A stretch of DNA of 64,000 nucleotides, taken from positions 1,240,001 through 1,304,000 of the forward strand of contig CAVPSQ010000010.1 of the NCBI GenBank assembly GCA_963708455.1, given 5' to 3'. The stretch's first letter is position 1. Each line of letters opens with the position of its first letter. This stretch comes from CAIMUS01 sp963708455. Lineage in GTDB: Bacteria > Pseudomonadota > Gammaproteobacteria > Competibacterales > Competibacteraceae. The position numbers and the translations under genes were made by a program. The notes below the pieces were generated by a model. It had not been told where the DNA came from. It worked only from the letters and a program-made list of their open reading frames with translations, and searched no databases. This document shows, in pieces, positions 43,209 through 52,916 of the stretch.

Positions 43209-44504
43209 ATGGAGGATATAAAATCCATTGGCGAAGACGATATAGACCGTGGCAAGGCTGTTGCCTGGGCCCTGTACGACTGGGCCAATTCCGCCTTCGC
43301 TACCACTGTCATGGCCGGTTTCTTTCCGATTTTCTTCAAGGAATACTGGAGCAATCACAGCACCGCCACGGCAAGTACCTTCTGGCTGGGAGCGGCCAAT
43401 TCCCTGTCCAGCCTGTTCATCATGGCGCTATCGCCGTTGCTGGGGGCCATCGCCGACCGGGGCAGTGCCAAAAAACGTCTATTGTTATTGTTCACGGCGC
43501 TGGGGGTCAGCGCCACCGGAGCGCTGTATTTTGTGGCGCAGGGCCAGTGGCCACTGGCGCTGCTGCTCTATGGCGTCGGCGTATTCGGGTTTTCCGGGGC
43601 CAATACTTTTTACGACGCGCTGATCGTGGTCGTGGCTGGGGAACGCAAGCTGGACATGGTTTCCGCTCTGGGTTTTTCCCTGGGTTATCTGGGCGGTGGC
43701 TTGCTGTTTGCCTGCAATGTGCTGATGACCTTGTATCCGCAGGTCTTCGGGTTGCCGGACGCCACCGTCGCGGTGCGGATTTCCTTTCTGTCAGTGGCCA
43801 TCTGGTGGGCGGTATTCTCGCTGCCGCTCATGCTGTTCGTGCCAGAACCGCCCAATCGTCAACCGCTGGGAGGTTTGGCGGCAGTGCGCGCAGGGCTCAA
43901 TCAGTTGCGGGGAACGCTGGCCGAAATCCGTCGCCTGCGAATGGTCGGCACATTTCTGCTGGCTTACTGGCTGTACATCGACGGCGTGGACACCATTGTC
44001 CGGATGGCGGTGGACTACGGTCTTTCGCTGGGATTTTCGGCGGATGATTTGATCACCGCATTGCTGCTCACCCAATTCGTAGGCTTCCCAGCCGCCCTGG
44101 CTTTCGGCAAGTTGGGCGAGCGCATAGGCGCCCTCAACGGAATTTTCATCGCTATCGGCGCCTATATCCTGATCACCGTGGGAGGTTACTTTATCGACCG
44201 GCCGTGGCAGTTCTATGCCCTGGCGGTTGCCATTGGTCTGGTGCAGGGAGGTATTCAGTCTTTGAGCCGGTCATTTTTCGCCCGCATCATTCCGGCGGAC
44301 AAAGCCGGCGAGTACTTCGGCTTTTATAACATGTTGGGTCGGTTCGCGGCCGTTATCGGCCCGGTGCTGATGGGCTGGGTCGGTCTGCTCACCGGCAAGC
44401 CACGCACCGCCATTCTGGCGCTGCTGGTGCTGTTTATCGCGGGCGCGTGGCTGCTGTCGCGGGTGAATGAGCAAGCAGCGCAACGGATGGTGCAGTCGCT
44501 ATGA
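43209..44504 (+). CDS. UMF1-type MFS transporter (Atg22-like)
   Basis: A 431-residue membrane protein with twelve hydrophobic segments. It opens VAWALYDWANSAFATTVMAG, the signature of the UMF1/Atg22 branch, and has GAIADRGSAKKRLL as the loop 2-3 motif, and GGIQSLSRSFFARIIP later. The start lies 12 bases after the lipoprotein stop, which suggests cotranscription. Substrate unknown; yeast Atg22 exports amino acids from vacuoles. Confidence 0.9.
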   Translation: MEDIKSIGEDDIDRGKAVAWALYDWANSAFATTVMAGFFPIFFKEYWSNHSTATASTFWLGAANSLSSLFIMALSPLLGAIADRGSAKKRLLLLFTALGVSATGALYFVAQGQWPLALLLYGVGVFGFSGANTFYDALIVVVAGERKLDMVSALGFSLGYLGGGLLFACNVLMTLYPQVFGLPDATVAVRISFLSVAIWWAVFSLPLMLFVPEPPNRQPLGGLAAVRAGLNQLRGTLAEIRRLRMVGTFLLAYWLYIDGVDTIVRMAVDYGLSLGFSADDLITALLLTQFVGFPAALAFGKLGERIGALNGIFIAIGAYILITVGGYFIDRPWQFYALAVAIGLVQGGIQSLSRSFFARIIPADKAGEYFGFYNMLGRFAAVIGPVLMGWVGLLTGKPRTAILALLVLFIAGAWLLSRVNEQAAQRMVQSL

Positions 44505-44518
44505 AACCGGAACGCCGG

Positions 44519-44884
44519 TCACACATGCTTGTCGCGTCCAAGCGCCAACACCACGCCAGCCAGCAGCACCACGGTGGTAGCGCTAAGCGCCCAGCCCAAC
44601 CACTGCGCCGGCGTGGTCAACTGGGTAATCTCGACGCTTTGTGTGCCGGCGGGGGCCACGAGGATGAGCTGGCCGTCCTGAGAAGAGGAAATGGTCTTGA
44701 GACGCCGGCCTCGCGGCGCAGCCCTGGCCCACCAGTGCGAGTGGTAAGGGTGAGCCACTTGCAAAGTGACCTCTTCCTCGGCGCTGAGACTGATTTTGAT
44801 TCTGCCCTGCCGGAAGCTGACGGCGGTGATCGCGCCTTGGCCGGCGATGATTTCTGCCAGGGCGTGGTTAGGTTCGGCGTACAT
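44519..44884 (-). CDS. Hypothetical membrane-anchored protein
   Basis: About 121 residues, starting MYAEPNHALAEIIAGQGA behind AAGGA. The soluble N-terminal part has beta-rich VSFRQGRIKISLSAEEEVTL; one membrane helix lies near the C-terminus (WLGWALSATTVVLLAGVVLA). No family recognised. It is convergent with the transporter. Confidence 0.5.
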   Translation of the reverse strand: MYAEPNHALAEIIAGQGAITAVSFRQGRIKISLSAEEEVTLQVAHPYHSHWWARAAPRGRRLKTISSSQDGQLILVAPAGTQSVEITQLTTPAQWLGWALSATTVVLLAGVVLALGRDKHV

Positions 44885-45055
44885 GGATGGCATCCTTGAA
44901 TTAGGAATAATTCTCAATTAATACATTATAAATCGCTTCCGTGCTTTGCGGAATGGGTCATGAATACCTGCTTAATTCACAGTCTGGATCACCTAATCAG
45001 TGAGGATTACTGGCCGGTATGCAATCCGGCCGAAATCCTGGGTCAAGCGAAGCGG

Positions 45056-48000
45056 TCACGCCCCCCGCACGAATCGGCTCTGCTTGCGCAAATCCAGTGT
45101 ATGCGGAAAATCCGGATCGATCTCTTCCTGCGGCGCCTCCATCGGTCCCGGCGTATGACCGTAATCCCAGAATCGTGAAATGCGCCGAGTCTCGGCCTCA
45201 TAGGGGTTCACCGGGAACACCTCGTAATGGCGACCGCCGGGATGGGCCACATGATAGGTGCAGCCGCCGATGGAGCGCCCGTTCCAAGTATCCACCAGGT
45301 CGAACACCAACGGGCTATGCACGGGAATGGTCGGGTGTAAGGCCGAAGGCGGCTGCCAGGCGCGGTAACGGACCCCGGCCACGAATTCGCCCGGTTTGCC
45401 GGTCGGCTGCAACGGCGCCCGCCGCCCGTTGCAGACCACCACATGGCGATCCTCCGTCATATTGTTGACTTTGACCTGCAAGCGTTCCAGCGAGGAATCC
45501 ACATAACGGGCGGTACCACCCTGCACCAGTTCCTCGCCCAATACATGCCACGGCTCGATAGCCTGGCGCAGTTCCAGTTCAATGTCCTGCTGTATGATAT
45601 TGCCGTAGTGCGGGAAGCGGAATTCGAAGAAGGGGGAGAACCATTCCAAATCGAAGGGCAGCTCGTGGCGGTTGAGATCTGCGACGACATCTTTGAAATC
45701 CTGCCAGACATAATGCGGCAGCATGCAACGATCGTGCATCTCATTGCCCCAGCGCACCAGGCGATGTTCATACGGCTCCTCCCACAGACGGGCGATCAGG
45801 GCGCGCACCAGCAGGGCCTGAATCAGACTCATGCGAGGGTGCGGCGGCATCTCGAAGGCGCGCATTTCCACCAAACCCAGCCGCCCGGCCGCCGACTCCG
45901 GCGAGTACAGCTTGTCGATGCAGAACTCCGCGCGATGGGTATTGCCGGTTACATCAATCAAAAGATTGCGCAATAACCGGTCTACCAGCCAGGGCTGGGG
46001 TATCTCTCCCGGTGGCATCTGCTGAAAAGCGATTTCCAGTTCGTACAGACTTTCGTGACGCGCCGCGTCTACCCGGGGCGCCTGACTGGTGGGACCCACG
46101 AACAGGCCGGAGAACAGATAGGACAGGCTGGGATGGTGCTGCCAGTAGGTAATCAGGCTGCGCAGCAGATCAGGACGACGCAGGAACGGACTGTCCGCCG
46201 GCGTGGCGCCGCCCACCGTGATATGGTTGCCGCCACCAGTGCCGGTATGGCGGCCGTCCAGCATGAATTTCTCCGTTCCCAGACGGGACAGCCGGGCGTC
46301 TTCGTACAGGGTGGTGGTGGTGTGGACCAGTTCGCTCCAATGGTGAGCAGGATGGATATTCACCTCGATCACGCCGGGGTCGGGAGTGACCACGATTTGC
46401 TTGAGTCGCCAGTCGGAAGGCGGGGCATAGCCTTCGATCAGCACCGGCATGGCCAGCTCGTCCGCCGTATGTTCGATGCTGGCCAGCAGGTCGAGATAAT
46501 GCTCCAGCCGGCCCAGCGGCGGCATAAAGATAAACACCTGACCTTCGCGGGCTTCGACGCACAGGGCGGTGTGAATCACCTCGAAGGAATCGTTCGTCGG
46601 CGCTAAACCGGCGGGCTGTCCCTGTCCTTGCAGCCACTGGCTAGGGCCCCGCCCCGCCCCGCTCTGCGCAGCGGCCGGGCTAAGCGGTTGCTCCACCCCG
46701 GTGTAGTCTTGCAGGAGCTGCTCCTGAAAATCGGGACGCTGCTGCTGCGCTTTCAGCCATTCGCTGTAGCGGCGCATCACCTCCCCGTGGGTATCGTCCA
46801 GCGCCGCCCGGAATTCGAACAGGGATTGCTCATGTGGCATCTCGCGATGCGACTCCTCCACCCAGGGAAGGGCAGCCAGCGGCAGCCGGAAACCCATCGG
46901 CGAATCACCGGGGATTAAGAACAGGTGATCGCGACGCGATACCCACAGGCCGCTCAGCCAGTGGCCGCCGTCGCCGCTCTCCTGCCAGCGCACGGGCAGC
47001 GCATAGCCCACGACCTCGCCCAGACCCCGCTCCAGCAAGCGGCTCAGGCGCACACGCTCCTCATCGTCATTCAGATCGTATTCGCGGGGATCGATGTTCA
47101 CCGGCAGAGTGCGTTCTTTCCAGAGGTAATAATAAGCGTCTTCATAGCCAGGGATGGCGCGTTCCGGACGCACGCCCAGACGCTGGCATAAGGCGGTGAT
47201 AAAACGCCGGGCGTCTTGCGGACCGTAACCCAGCGGCTTTTCCTCATCCGCGATCAGTTCCTGGTTGCGCCATAAGGGCTGGCCGTCGCTGCGCCAGAAA
47301 CAGGACAAGGCCCAGCGCGGCAGGGATTCACCCGGATACCATTTGCCCTGGCTGTAGTGCAACAAACCGTTGGCGGCGAAACTTTGCTGCAGCCGCTTGA
47401 GCAATTTGCCGGCCAGCTTGCGCTTGGTGGGCCCCTGCGCCGCCACCGTCCACTCCACGCCATCCATATCGTCGATGGAGACGAAGGTCGGCTCGCCCCC
47501 CAGAGTTAATCTGACATCGCCCTGTTGCAGGCGCCGATCGACGCTATGGCCCAGACTCTCGATGTGTTCCCACTGCGGGTCGCTATAGGGTTTGGTGACC
47601 CTGGGATCCTCGTGGATGCGGGTGACGTGCATCTCGAACCCGAAATCCACTTCACAGACTTGGTGCGCACCGGTGATCGGCGACGCGCTGCCCGGATTGG
47701 GCGTGCACGCCAGAGGAATATGGCCTTCGCCGGCGAACAGTCCGGAGGTGGGGTCCAATCCCAACCAGCCGGCGCCCGGCACGAACACCTCCGCCCAGGC
47801 ATGCAGGTCGGTGAAATCGCGCTCGGCGCCGGAAGGACCATCCAGGGATTTGACATCCGGCGTTAATTGAATCAGGTAACCGGATACGAAACGCGCAGCG
47901 AGTCCCAGATGGCGCAGGATCTGCACCAGCAGCCAGGCGGAGTCGCGGCAGGATCCGCTGCCTTTGGCCAGGGTTTCCTCACTGCTCTGTACGCCCGGCT

Positions 48001-48487
48001 CCAGCCGGATAAGGTAGACGATGTCCTGGTTTAACTGCCGGTTGAGGTCCACCAGAAAATCGACGGTGGGTCTGTGGCCCCGATATACCCCTTGCAGCCA
48101 GTCCATCAGCAACGGTCCCTGCTCCTTGATCTCCAGGTAAGGCGCCAGTTCCTGACGCAACTCCGGCTCGTACTGAAAGCCGTAGTGCTCAGCGTAACTT
48201 TCGATGAAGAAATCGAAGGGATTGATGATCACCATTGCGGCGAGCAAATCCACTTCGATGAGCAGTTCGTGAATCTTTTCCGGAAACACCAGCCGCGCCT
48301 GAAAATTGCCGAAGGGGTCCTGCAGCCAGTTGATAAAATGCTCGGCAGGATGCGCCTTGAGGGAATAGGCGTGGATCGGCGTGCGGGTATGCGCCGCTGG
48401 CCGCAGCCGGACGACCTGAGGAGATACGCTCACCAGCCGGTCATAGCGATACGTGGTTTTATGATTCAGTGCGACGCGAATGGCCAT
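45056..48487 (-). CDS. Transglutaminase-like protein with DUF2126 domain
   Basis: A 1143-residue protein. Residues 1-280 are a bacterial transglutaminase N-terminal and catalytic unit: Cys in KGSGSCRDSAWLLVQIL (about 177), His in LHAWAEVFVPGAG (about 227) and Asp in LGLDPTSG. DUF2126 fills the remainder (RLTLGGEPTFVSIDDMDG and TGGGNHITVGG). I chose the ATG at 48487 (MAIRVALNHKTTYRYD). Families like this sit with ATP-grasp and alpha-E proteins in a cluster thought to make or attach small peptides. Its divergent partners begin at 48810. Confidence 0.93.
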   Translation of the reverse strand: MAIRVALNHKTTYRYDRLVSVSPQVVRLRPAAHTRTPIHAYSLKAHPAEHFINWLQDPFGNFQARLVFPEKIHELLIEVDLLAAMVIINPFDFFIESYAEHYGFQYEPELRQELAPYLEIKEQGPLLMDWLQGVYRGHRPTVDFLVDLNRQLNQDIVYLIRLEPGVQSSEETLAKGSGSCRDSAWLLVQILRHLGLAARFVSGYLIQLTPDVKSLDGPSGAERDFTDLHAWAEVFVPGAGWLGLDPTSGLFAGEGHIPLACTPNPGSASPITGAHQVCEVDFGFEMHVTRIHEDPRVTKPYSDPQWEHIESLGHSVDRRLQQGDVRLTLGGEPTFVSIDDMDGVEWTVAAQGPTKRKLAGKLLKRLQQSFAANGLLHYSQGKWYPGESLPRWALSCFWRSDGQPLWRNQELIADEEKPLGYGPQDARRFITALCQRLGVRPERAIPGYEDAYYYLWKERTLPVNIDPREYDLNDDEERVRLSRLLERGLGEVVGYALPVRWQESGDGGHWLSGLWVSRRDHLFLIPGDSPMGFRLPLAALPWVEESHREMPHEQSLFEFRAALDDTHGEVMRRYSEWLKAQQQRPDFQEQLLQDYTGVEQPLSPAAAQSGAGRGPSQWLQGQGQPAGLAPTNDSFEVIHTALCVEAREGQVFIFMPPLGRLEHYLDLLASIEHTADELAMPVLIEGYAPPSDWRLKQIVVTPDPGVIEVNIHPAHHWSELVHTTTTLYEDARLSRLGTEKFMLDGRHTGTGGGNHITVGGATPADSPFLRRPDLLRSLITYWQHHPSLSYLFSGLFVGPTSQAPRVDAARHESLYELEIAFQQMPPGEIPQPWLVDRLLRNLLIDVTGNTHRAEFCIDKLYSPESAAGRLGLVEMRAFEMPPHPRMSLIQALLVRALIARLWEEPYEHRLVRWGNEMHDRCMLPHYVWQDFKDVVADLNRHELPFDLEWFSPFFEFRFPHYGNIIQQDIELELRQAIEPWHVLGEELVQGGTARYVDSSLERLQVKVNNMTEDRHVVVCNGRRAPLQPTGKPGEFVAGVRYRAWQPPSALHPTIPVHSPLVFDLVDTWNGRSIGGCTYHVAHPGGRHYEVFPVNPYEAETRRISRFWDYGHTPGPMEAPQEEIDPDFPHTLDLRKQSRFVRGA

Positions 48488-48505
48488 GAATTGTCCTTCT
48501 TGCAA

Positions 48506-48809
48506 AGAGTAACCGTAGTGCTGCTATTGGGCGATGTGATGCAACAACCATTCCTGTCTTGGCAGCGGTTCCATCCATAAGAATCGCCAGCCCTGCGCTG
48601 GCAGCGGCAAGTTTGCTGTAGAAAATAATGCACAAAATCGGTGCAGCCGATGCTGTATTTTGTATCATTCAGAGGATCAGAGCCTTTTATGGAGCTTTGA
48701 TTAAGGCTTATTATGAAGGTTTACCATGCGGCTGGTACAAGCTTTGCTAAGCATCGTTGGAATCGGCCGTCCTCGACCATGCCGATGAGTCCCAGAGGCA
48801 AGTTGCTAA
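48506..48809. other. Divergent promoter region
   Basis: About 300 bases without a gene between the transglutaminase and ATP-grasp genes. Contains the inverted repeat listed separately at 48629 and the hairpin CCAGCCCTGCGCTGG at 48586. Confidence 0.5.
48629..48645. promoter_or_regulatory. NtrC-like binding site
   Basis: TGCACAAAATCGGTGCA has the NtrC spacing TGCAC-N7-GTGCA (compare TGCACCNNNNTGGTGCA). It sits 140 bases from one start and 165 from the other. I found no convincing sigma-54 promoter, so binding is a prediction from the motif alone. Confidence 0.4.
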
Positions 48810-50327
48810 ATGACAATAGACTGGCGCGCTTATCACCTCGACGCGTTTTATGACGAACTGCTGAGCAGTTCAGGCGAGCCGCGTCCCGCGGCGCGGGTAT
48901 TATGCGAACACCTGGCCCGCTTGAGCGACGAAGAATTGAGCGAGCGTAAGACCGCCGCCGAAATCGCTATCCAGGTCATGGGTATCACCTTCACCGTCTA
49001 TTCCGAAGGCGGCAGCATCGACCGCGCCTGGCCGTTCGATATTATCCCCCGCATCATTCCCAAACGTGAATGGAATAAAACCGAGGCGGGACTGAAACAG
49101 CGGGTCCGCGCTCTGAATATGTTCATCGACGATATTTACCACGGGCAGCGGATTATCAAGGACAAGGTGTTTCCCGCCGAGCTGCTGGCACAGTCGGTGA
49201 ATTTCCGGCCGCAATGCGTCGACGTCACTGCACCACGCGGCGTCTGGGCACACATTTGCGGCTCCGACCTGGTGCGCGACCGCGACGGAACCCTGTATGT
49301 CCTGGAGGATAATCTGCGCATTCCTTCAGGGGTTTCCTACATGCTGGAAAACCGCGTGGTCACCAAGCGGGTGTTTCCGGAACTGTTCGAAAACCAGCGC
49401 ATCCTGCCGGTGGACGATTACCCTTCGCAGTTGTATGACATGCTGGCCTCGCTGTCGCCGCGTCCCGGCGAGGACCCCCATGTGGTCGTGCTGACGCCGG
49501 GTATCTACAACTCGGCTTATTTCGAGCACGCCTATCTGGCGCAACAGATGGGCGTGGAGCTGGTGGAAGGCTCCGACCTGGAGGTCGGGGACGACGATTG
49601 CGTCTATATGCGCACCATCGAAGGTCCGCAACGAGTGGACGTGATCTATCGCCGCGTCGACGATCTGTTTCTGGATCCGCAAGCATTCAATCCGGAATCG
49701 GCATTGGGCGTGCCGGGTGTATTGCGGGCTTGGCGCAAAGGCAAGGTGGCGCTGGCCAATGCGCCGGGCGCCGGCGTCGCCGATGACAAGGTGGTGTATG
49801 CCTATGTGCCCGACATGATCAGATATTACCTGGGCGAAGACGCGATCATTCCCAACGTCCCCAGCTATCTGTGCATGCGCGACCAGGATCGGGATTACGT
49901 GCTCCATAATCTCGACAAGCTGGTGGTGAAGCCCGCCAATGAATCCGGCGGCTACGGCATGCTGGTCGGTCCCCACGCTAAACCGGCCGAGCGCAAGCGT
50001 TTCGCCGGGCTGATACAGCAAAACCCGCGCAATTACATGGCCCAGCCGACGCTGACCTTGTCCACGGCGCCCACGCTCTGCGGCCAGGCCCACGAGCCCC
50101 GTTACGCCGAACTGCTGCGCTTCCAGACGGCAGCACAACATGCCAGCCATATGACCTATCACGTGGAGCCCCGCCATCTCGATCTGCGCCCTTTTATCCT
50201 GTCGGGCGCGGATACCTATGTCACCACCGGTGGCTTGACCCGGGTGGCCATGAAACGGGGTTCGCTGGTGGTCAATTCCTCCCAGGGCGGAGGAAGCAAG
50301 GATACCTGGATCGTTGACGAGGACTAA
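48810..50327 (+). CDS. Circularly permuted ATP-grasp protein
   Basis: A 505-residue CPA ATP-grasp (DUF404/DUF407 type). VMGITFTVYSEGGSIDRAWP and FDIIPRIIPKREWNKTEAGL are family signatures, and DGTLYVLEDNLRIPSGVSYM and VVKPANESGGYGMLVGP carry the nucleotide and metal ligands (Glu, Asn, Lys). The family joins a carboxylate to an amine with ATP use. It is followed after three bases by the alpha-E gene, forming an operon. Confidence 0.94.
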   Translation: MTIDWRAYHLDAFYDELLSSSGEPRPAARVLCEHLARLSDEELSERKTAAEIAIQVMGITFTVYSEGGSIDRAWPFDIIPRIIPKREWNKTEAGLKQRVRALNMFIDDIYHGQRIIKDKVFPAELLAQSVNFRPQCVDVTAPRGVWAHICGSDLVRDRDGTLYVLEDNLRIPSGVSYMLENRVVTKRVFPELFENQRILPVDDYPSQLYDMLASLSPRPGEDPHVVVLTPGIYNSAYFEHAYLAQQMGVELVEGSDLEVGDDDCVYMRTIEGPQRVDVIYRRVDDLFLDPQAFNPESALGVPGVLRAWRKGKVALANAPGAGVADDKVVYAYVPDMIRYYLGEDAIIPNVPSYLCMRDQDRDYVLHNLDKLVVKPANESGGYGMLVGPHAKPAERKRFAGLIQQNPRNYMAQPTLTLSTAPTLCGQAHEPRYAELLRFQTAAQHASHMTYHVEPRHLDLRPFILSGADTYVTTGGLTRVAMKRGSLVVNSSQGGGSKDTWIVDED

Positions 50328-50330
50328 ACC

Positions 50331-51293
50331 ATGCTGTCACGTGTCGCGCAAAATATTTACTGGCTGGCCCGCTATATCGAACGGGTGGAAGATACGGCCC
50401 GCCTGATCAGCGTCAACTCCAATCTGCTGTTGGATCTGCCCCGCAATACCACCTTCGGTTGGGAGCCGCTGATTTTCATCATCGGCAATCAGGAACTGTT
50501 TTTCGAGCATTGTCAGAAGTCGGATGAATTCAACGTAGTCAAGTTCCTGATCGGCGACCACGACAATCCCGGCTCCATCCTGTCCTCGCTGGCCTACGCC
50601 CGCGAAAATCTGCGCATCACCCGCGACGTGGTGCCGCGCGAAGCGTGGGAACAGGTTAACAGTCTGCATATGTACGTCCGCGAACATCTGGAAATGGGCA
50701 TGTCGCGACGGGGTCGCTACGAATTCCTGCGGCGTATCATTTTAGCCACCCAGCAATTCGCCGGTCTGCTGGCCGGCACCATGAGCCATACCAACGCCTA
50801 CGATTTCGTACGGCTGGGTCGTCATCTGGAAAGGGCTGATATGACCACCCGTATCATCGATGTACGTTCGGCCAATCTGTTGATCGGTCAGCGGCAAACC
50901 CAGGGATCACAGGATCAGGAACAGATGGAGTTGAATCCATTCGAGAACATTCAATGGATGAGCGTGCTGAAGTCGCTGAGCGCCTATCAGATGTACCGGC
51001 AGCAGATTCGCTTACGGGTGCGCGGACCGGATGTGGTGAAGTTTCTGTTGCAGGATCCGCTGTTCCCCCGGACGGTATATCACTGTCTTGACCAGATGGA
51101 ATTCTGCCTACAAAAACTGCCAGCGCCGAAGAATGCGGAAATCCTGGCAAGCATTGCAGAGTTGAAAAAACACCTGACCGAGGTGAATATTCCCGAACTC
51201 ACCAAGGGAGGGTTACACGAGTTTATCGACGAATTTCAGATCGGCCTGGGACAGATTCATGAACAGATTGCGGCGGCTTATTTCGCCCATTAA
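50331..51293 (+). CDS. Alpha-E domain protein (DUF403)
   Basis: A 320-residue, wholly helical protein starting MLSRVAQNIYWLARYIERVE, the alpha-E signature, with YDFVRLGRHLERADMTTRII in the middle. It always travels with the ATP-grasp protein and is taken to be its partner. Translation is likely coupled because only three bases lie between them. Confidence 0.94.
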   Translation: MLSRVAQNIYWLARYIERVEDTARLISVNSNLLLDLPRNTTFGWEPLIFIIGNQELFFEHCQKSDEFNVVKFLIGDHDNPGSILSSLAYARENLRITRDVVPREAWEQVNSLHMYVREHLEMGMSRRGRYEFLRRIILATQQFAGLLAGTMSHTNAYDFVRLGRHLERADMTTRIIDVRSANLLIGQRQTQGSQDQEQMELNPFENIQWMSVLKSLSAYQMYRQQIRLRVRGPDVVKFLLQDPLFPRTVYHCLDQMEFCLQKLPAPKNAEILASIAELKKHLTEVNIPELTKGGLHEFIDEFQIGLGQIHEQIAAAYFAH

Positions 51294-51326
51294 AACCACT
51301 GTCGCTGTACCCACTCAACGCTCTGA

Positions 51327-51460
51327 TCTACCTGGACTCGTCCGCGCTGGCCAAGTGATACCTGAACACACTACATTCGGAAGACTTCGCCGCTGGGTGA
51401 GCTTTCCATAGCCCTGGAACAAGAGGAATTCGTAACCTTGCAGGATGATTCAGTGCGCTC
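51327..51460 (+). pseudogene. PIN-domain toxin N-terminal remnant
   Basis: A frame reads LIYLDSSALAK, then a TGA, then YLNTLHSEDFAA, resembling the start of VapC-type proteins (LIYLDTSALAKRYLNE). The rest is too degraded to follow before 51466. Confidence 0.45.
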
Positions 51461-51465
51461 GGCGC

Positions 51466-51894
51466 TTATCTGGCCAACAGGACGTCACCGCAATAAACCA
51501 GACAGGCAACCAGGATACCGACCAGGATGCCGGCGCTTATCTCGATAAGCGTATGCCCCATGGTCTCCCTGAGCGGTTGGGCATCAGGGTCTTGACGCAG
51601 CAGACGGTTAATCGCTGCCGCCTGCTTGCCCACCTGGCGGCGCAGGCTATTGGCATCCAACATGACGATAAAGGCCAGTGTGACCGCCACGCCGAAAACC
51701 GGGTGGCCGATGCCTTCCCGTAGCGCAATCAACGCCGCCATGCTGCTGACGATGGCGCTGTGATTGCTGGGTAATCCGCCATAACCGATCTTCCCGAAGG
51801 CCAACTGCCCGGCGCTGAGACTGTTGACGACAAATTTGGTAAAACCCGCGATAAACCAAGCGACAAAGGGGGTAATGGCATAGCTCATGTCCAT
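51466..51894 (-). CDS. Divergent PAP2 family protein (DUF212)
   Basis: A 142-residue membrane protein: AWFIAGFTKFVVNSLSAGQL, YGGLPSNHSAIVSSMAALIA (the S-N-H of a phosphatase-type active site), and HTLIEISAGILVGILVACLV. It directly follows the UbiA-type gene (three bases). In mycobacteria a PAP2 protein is encoded beside the decaprenyl-phosphate ribosyltransferase and is thought to remove the 5-phosphate, so a similar task is a fair guess here. Confidence 0.85.
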   Translation of the reverse strand: MDMSYAITPFVAWFIAGFTKFVVNSLSAGQLAFGKIGYGGLPSNHSAIVSSMAALIALREGIGHPVFGVAVTLAFIVMLDANSLRRQVGKQAAAINRLLRQDPDAQPLRETMGHTLIEISAGILVGILVACLVYCGDVLLAR

Positions 51895-51897
51895 GCT

Positions 51898-52791
51898 TCA
51901 TGCTCCCACAGGCCAGAGAGCCCACAGGCAGGCGCCTGCCCACATAACAACGGTCAGCAGCAACTGCCAATCGGACAGCAATGCGTCGGTGGGCGACTCG
52001 CCACCCTCCAGCGACTCCACAATGTACCAATAGCGAAACAAGCCATAAATAACCACGGGAATCGTCATGACCAGTTCCGGTCTGACGGACATCACGAATA
52101 AACTGTAGAACACCACCGCGCCGGTGGCCGACATCTCGGCGTAACGCTCCACCAGAGCAATATTGTAGTGTTCCAGCACTTTGCGCCCAGCCTCGCCGCT
52201 CATGAGCAGTTCCTGCCGGCGCTTGACTGAGGCCAGGTAGAGCGCGAGGCACAGGGTGGTGATCAGCATCCAGGACGATGTGCCTATGTTAAATGCCTTG
52301 GCTCCCGCATAAATCCGGAGAACGAAGCCGAGGGCGATAGTGAAAATGTCGATTACTGGTTGGTGCTTCAGAACGAAGGTATAGGCTATGTTCAGTGCCA
52401 TGTACACCAGAATAACCAGCACCACTTCAGGAAGCAGGAAGTAACCCCCAATAAGCAGGAAGTAAAGGAAACTCAACAACACTAGCGCCTGCGGAACTTT
52501 GATCGCCCCGGAAGCCAGCGGCCGCTGTTTGGCTTTGAGGGGGTGTTGGCGGTCCCGCTCCATGTCGTGTATGTCGTTGACGATATAGGTGGCGGAAGAA
52601 CCCACACAGAACAACAGGACGGCCAGGAATGCATGGGCAACCGCGCTCGGGTCCAAGAACTTTCCGGAGAACATCAGGGGGGCCAGCACGAATCCGTTCT
52701 TAACCCACTGGCGGGGGCGGAGCAACCGCACCAGTCCATGCAGAGTCGATTCACGCTCTTGCGCTGCAATGATAGAATCTGGCGAATTCAT
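51898..52791 (-). CDS. Decaprenyl-phosphate phosphoribosyltransferase-like UbiA protein
   Basis: A 297-residue UbiA-superfamily membrane enzyme with eight or nine helices. The metal-diphosphate motif YIVNDIHDMERDRQHPLK is followed by RPLASG, the form seen in DPPR synthases (Rv3806c type) rather than in quinone prenyltransferases. Predicted reaction: transfer of 5-phosphoribosyl from PRPP to a polyprenyl phosphate. Divergent from the DprE1-like gene and grouped with its PAP2-like neighbour. Confidence 0.85.
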   Translation of the reverse strand: MNSPDSIIAAQERESTLHGLVRLLRPRQWVKNGFVLAPLMFSGKFLDPSAVAHAFLAVLLFCVGSSATYIVNDIHDMERDRQHPLKAKQRPLASGAIKVPQALVLLSFLYFLLIGGYFLLPEVVLVILVYMALNIAYTFVLKHQPVIDIFTIALGFVLRIYAGAKAFNIGTSSWMLITTLCLALYLASVKRRQELLMSGEAGRKVLEHYNIALVERYAEMSATGAVVFYSLFVMSVRPELVMTIPVVIYGLFRYWYIVESLEGGESPTDALLSDWQLLLTVVMWAGACLWALWPVGA

Positions 52792-52916
52792 GTAGAACTG
52801 AATCCTGATGGTAGGTAGGCTTATGAAATTGGCGCTAACTTACACAAATCTGGTCGTCTTCGCCACCGCCGCCCCTATCAATACACACATTACTTCTTGT
52901 GCAAAGCGAGCCTTGA

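Noticed and set aside
48590..48620. Sigma-54 promoter TGGCAG...TTGCT near the NtrC-like site
   Set aside because: The distance between the GG and GC elements is three bases too long for a sigma-54 promoter.
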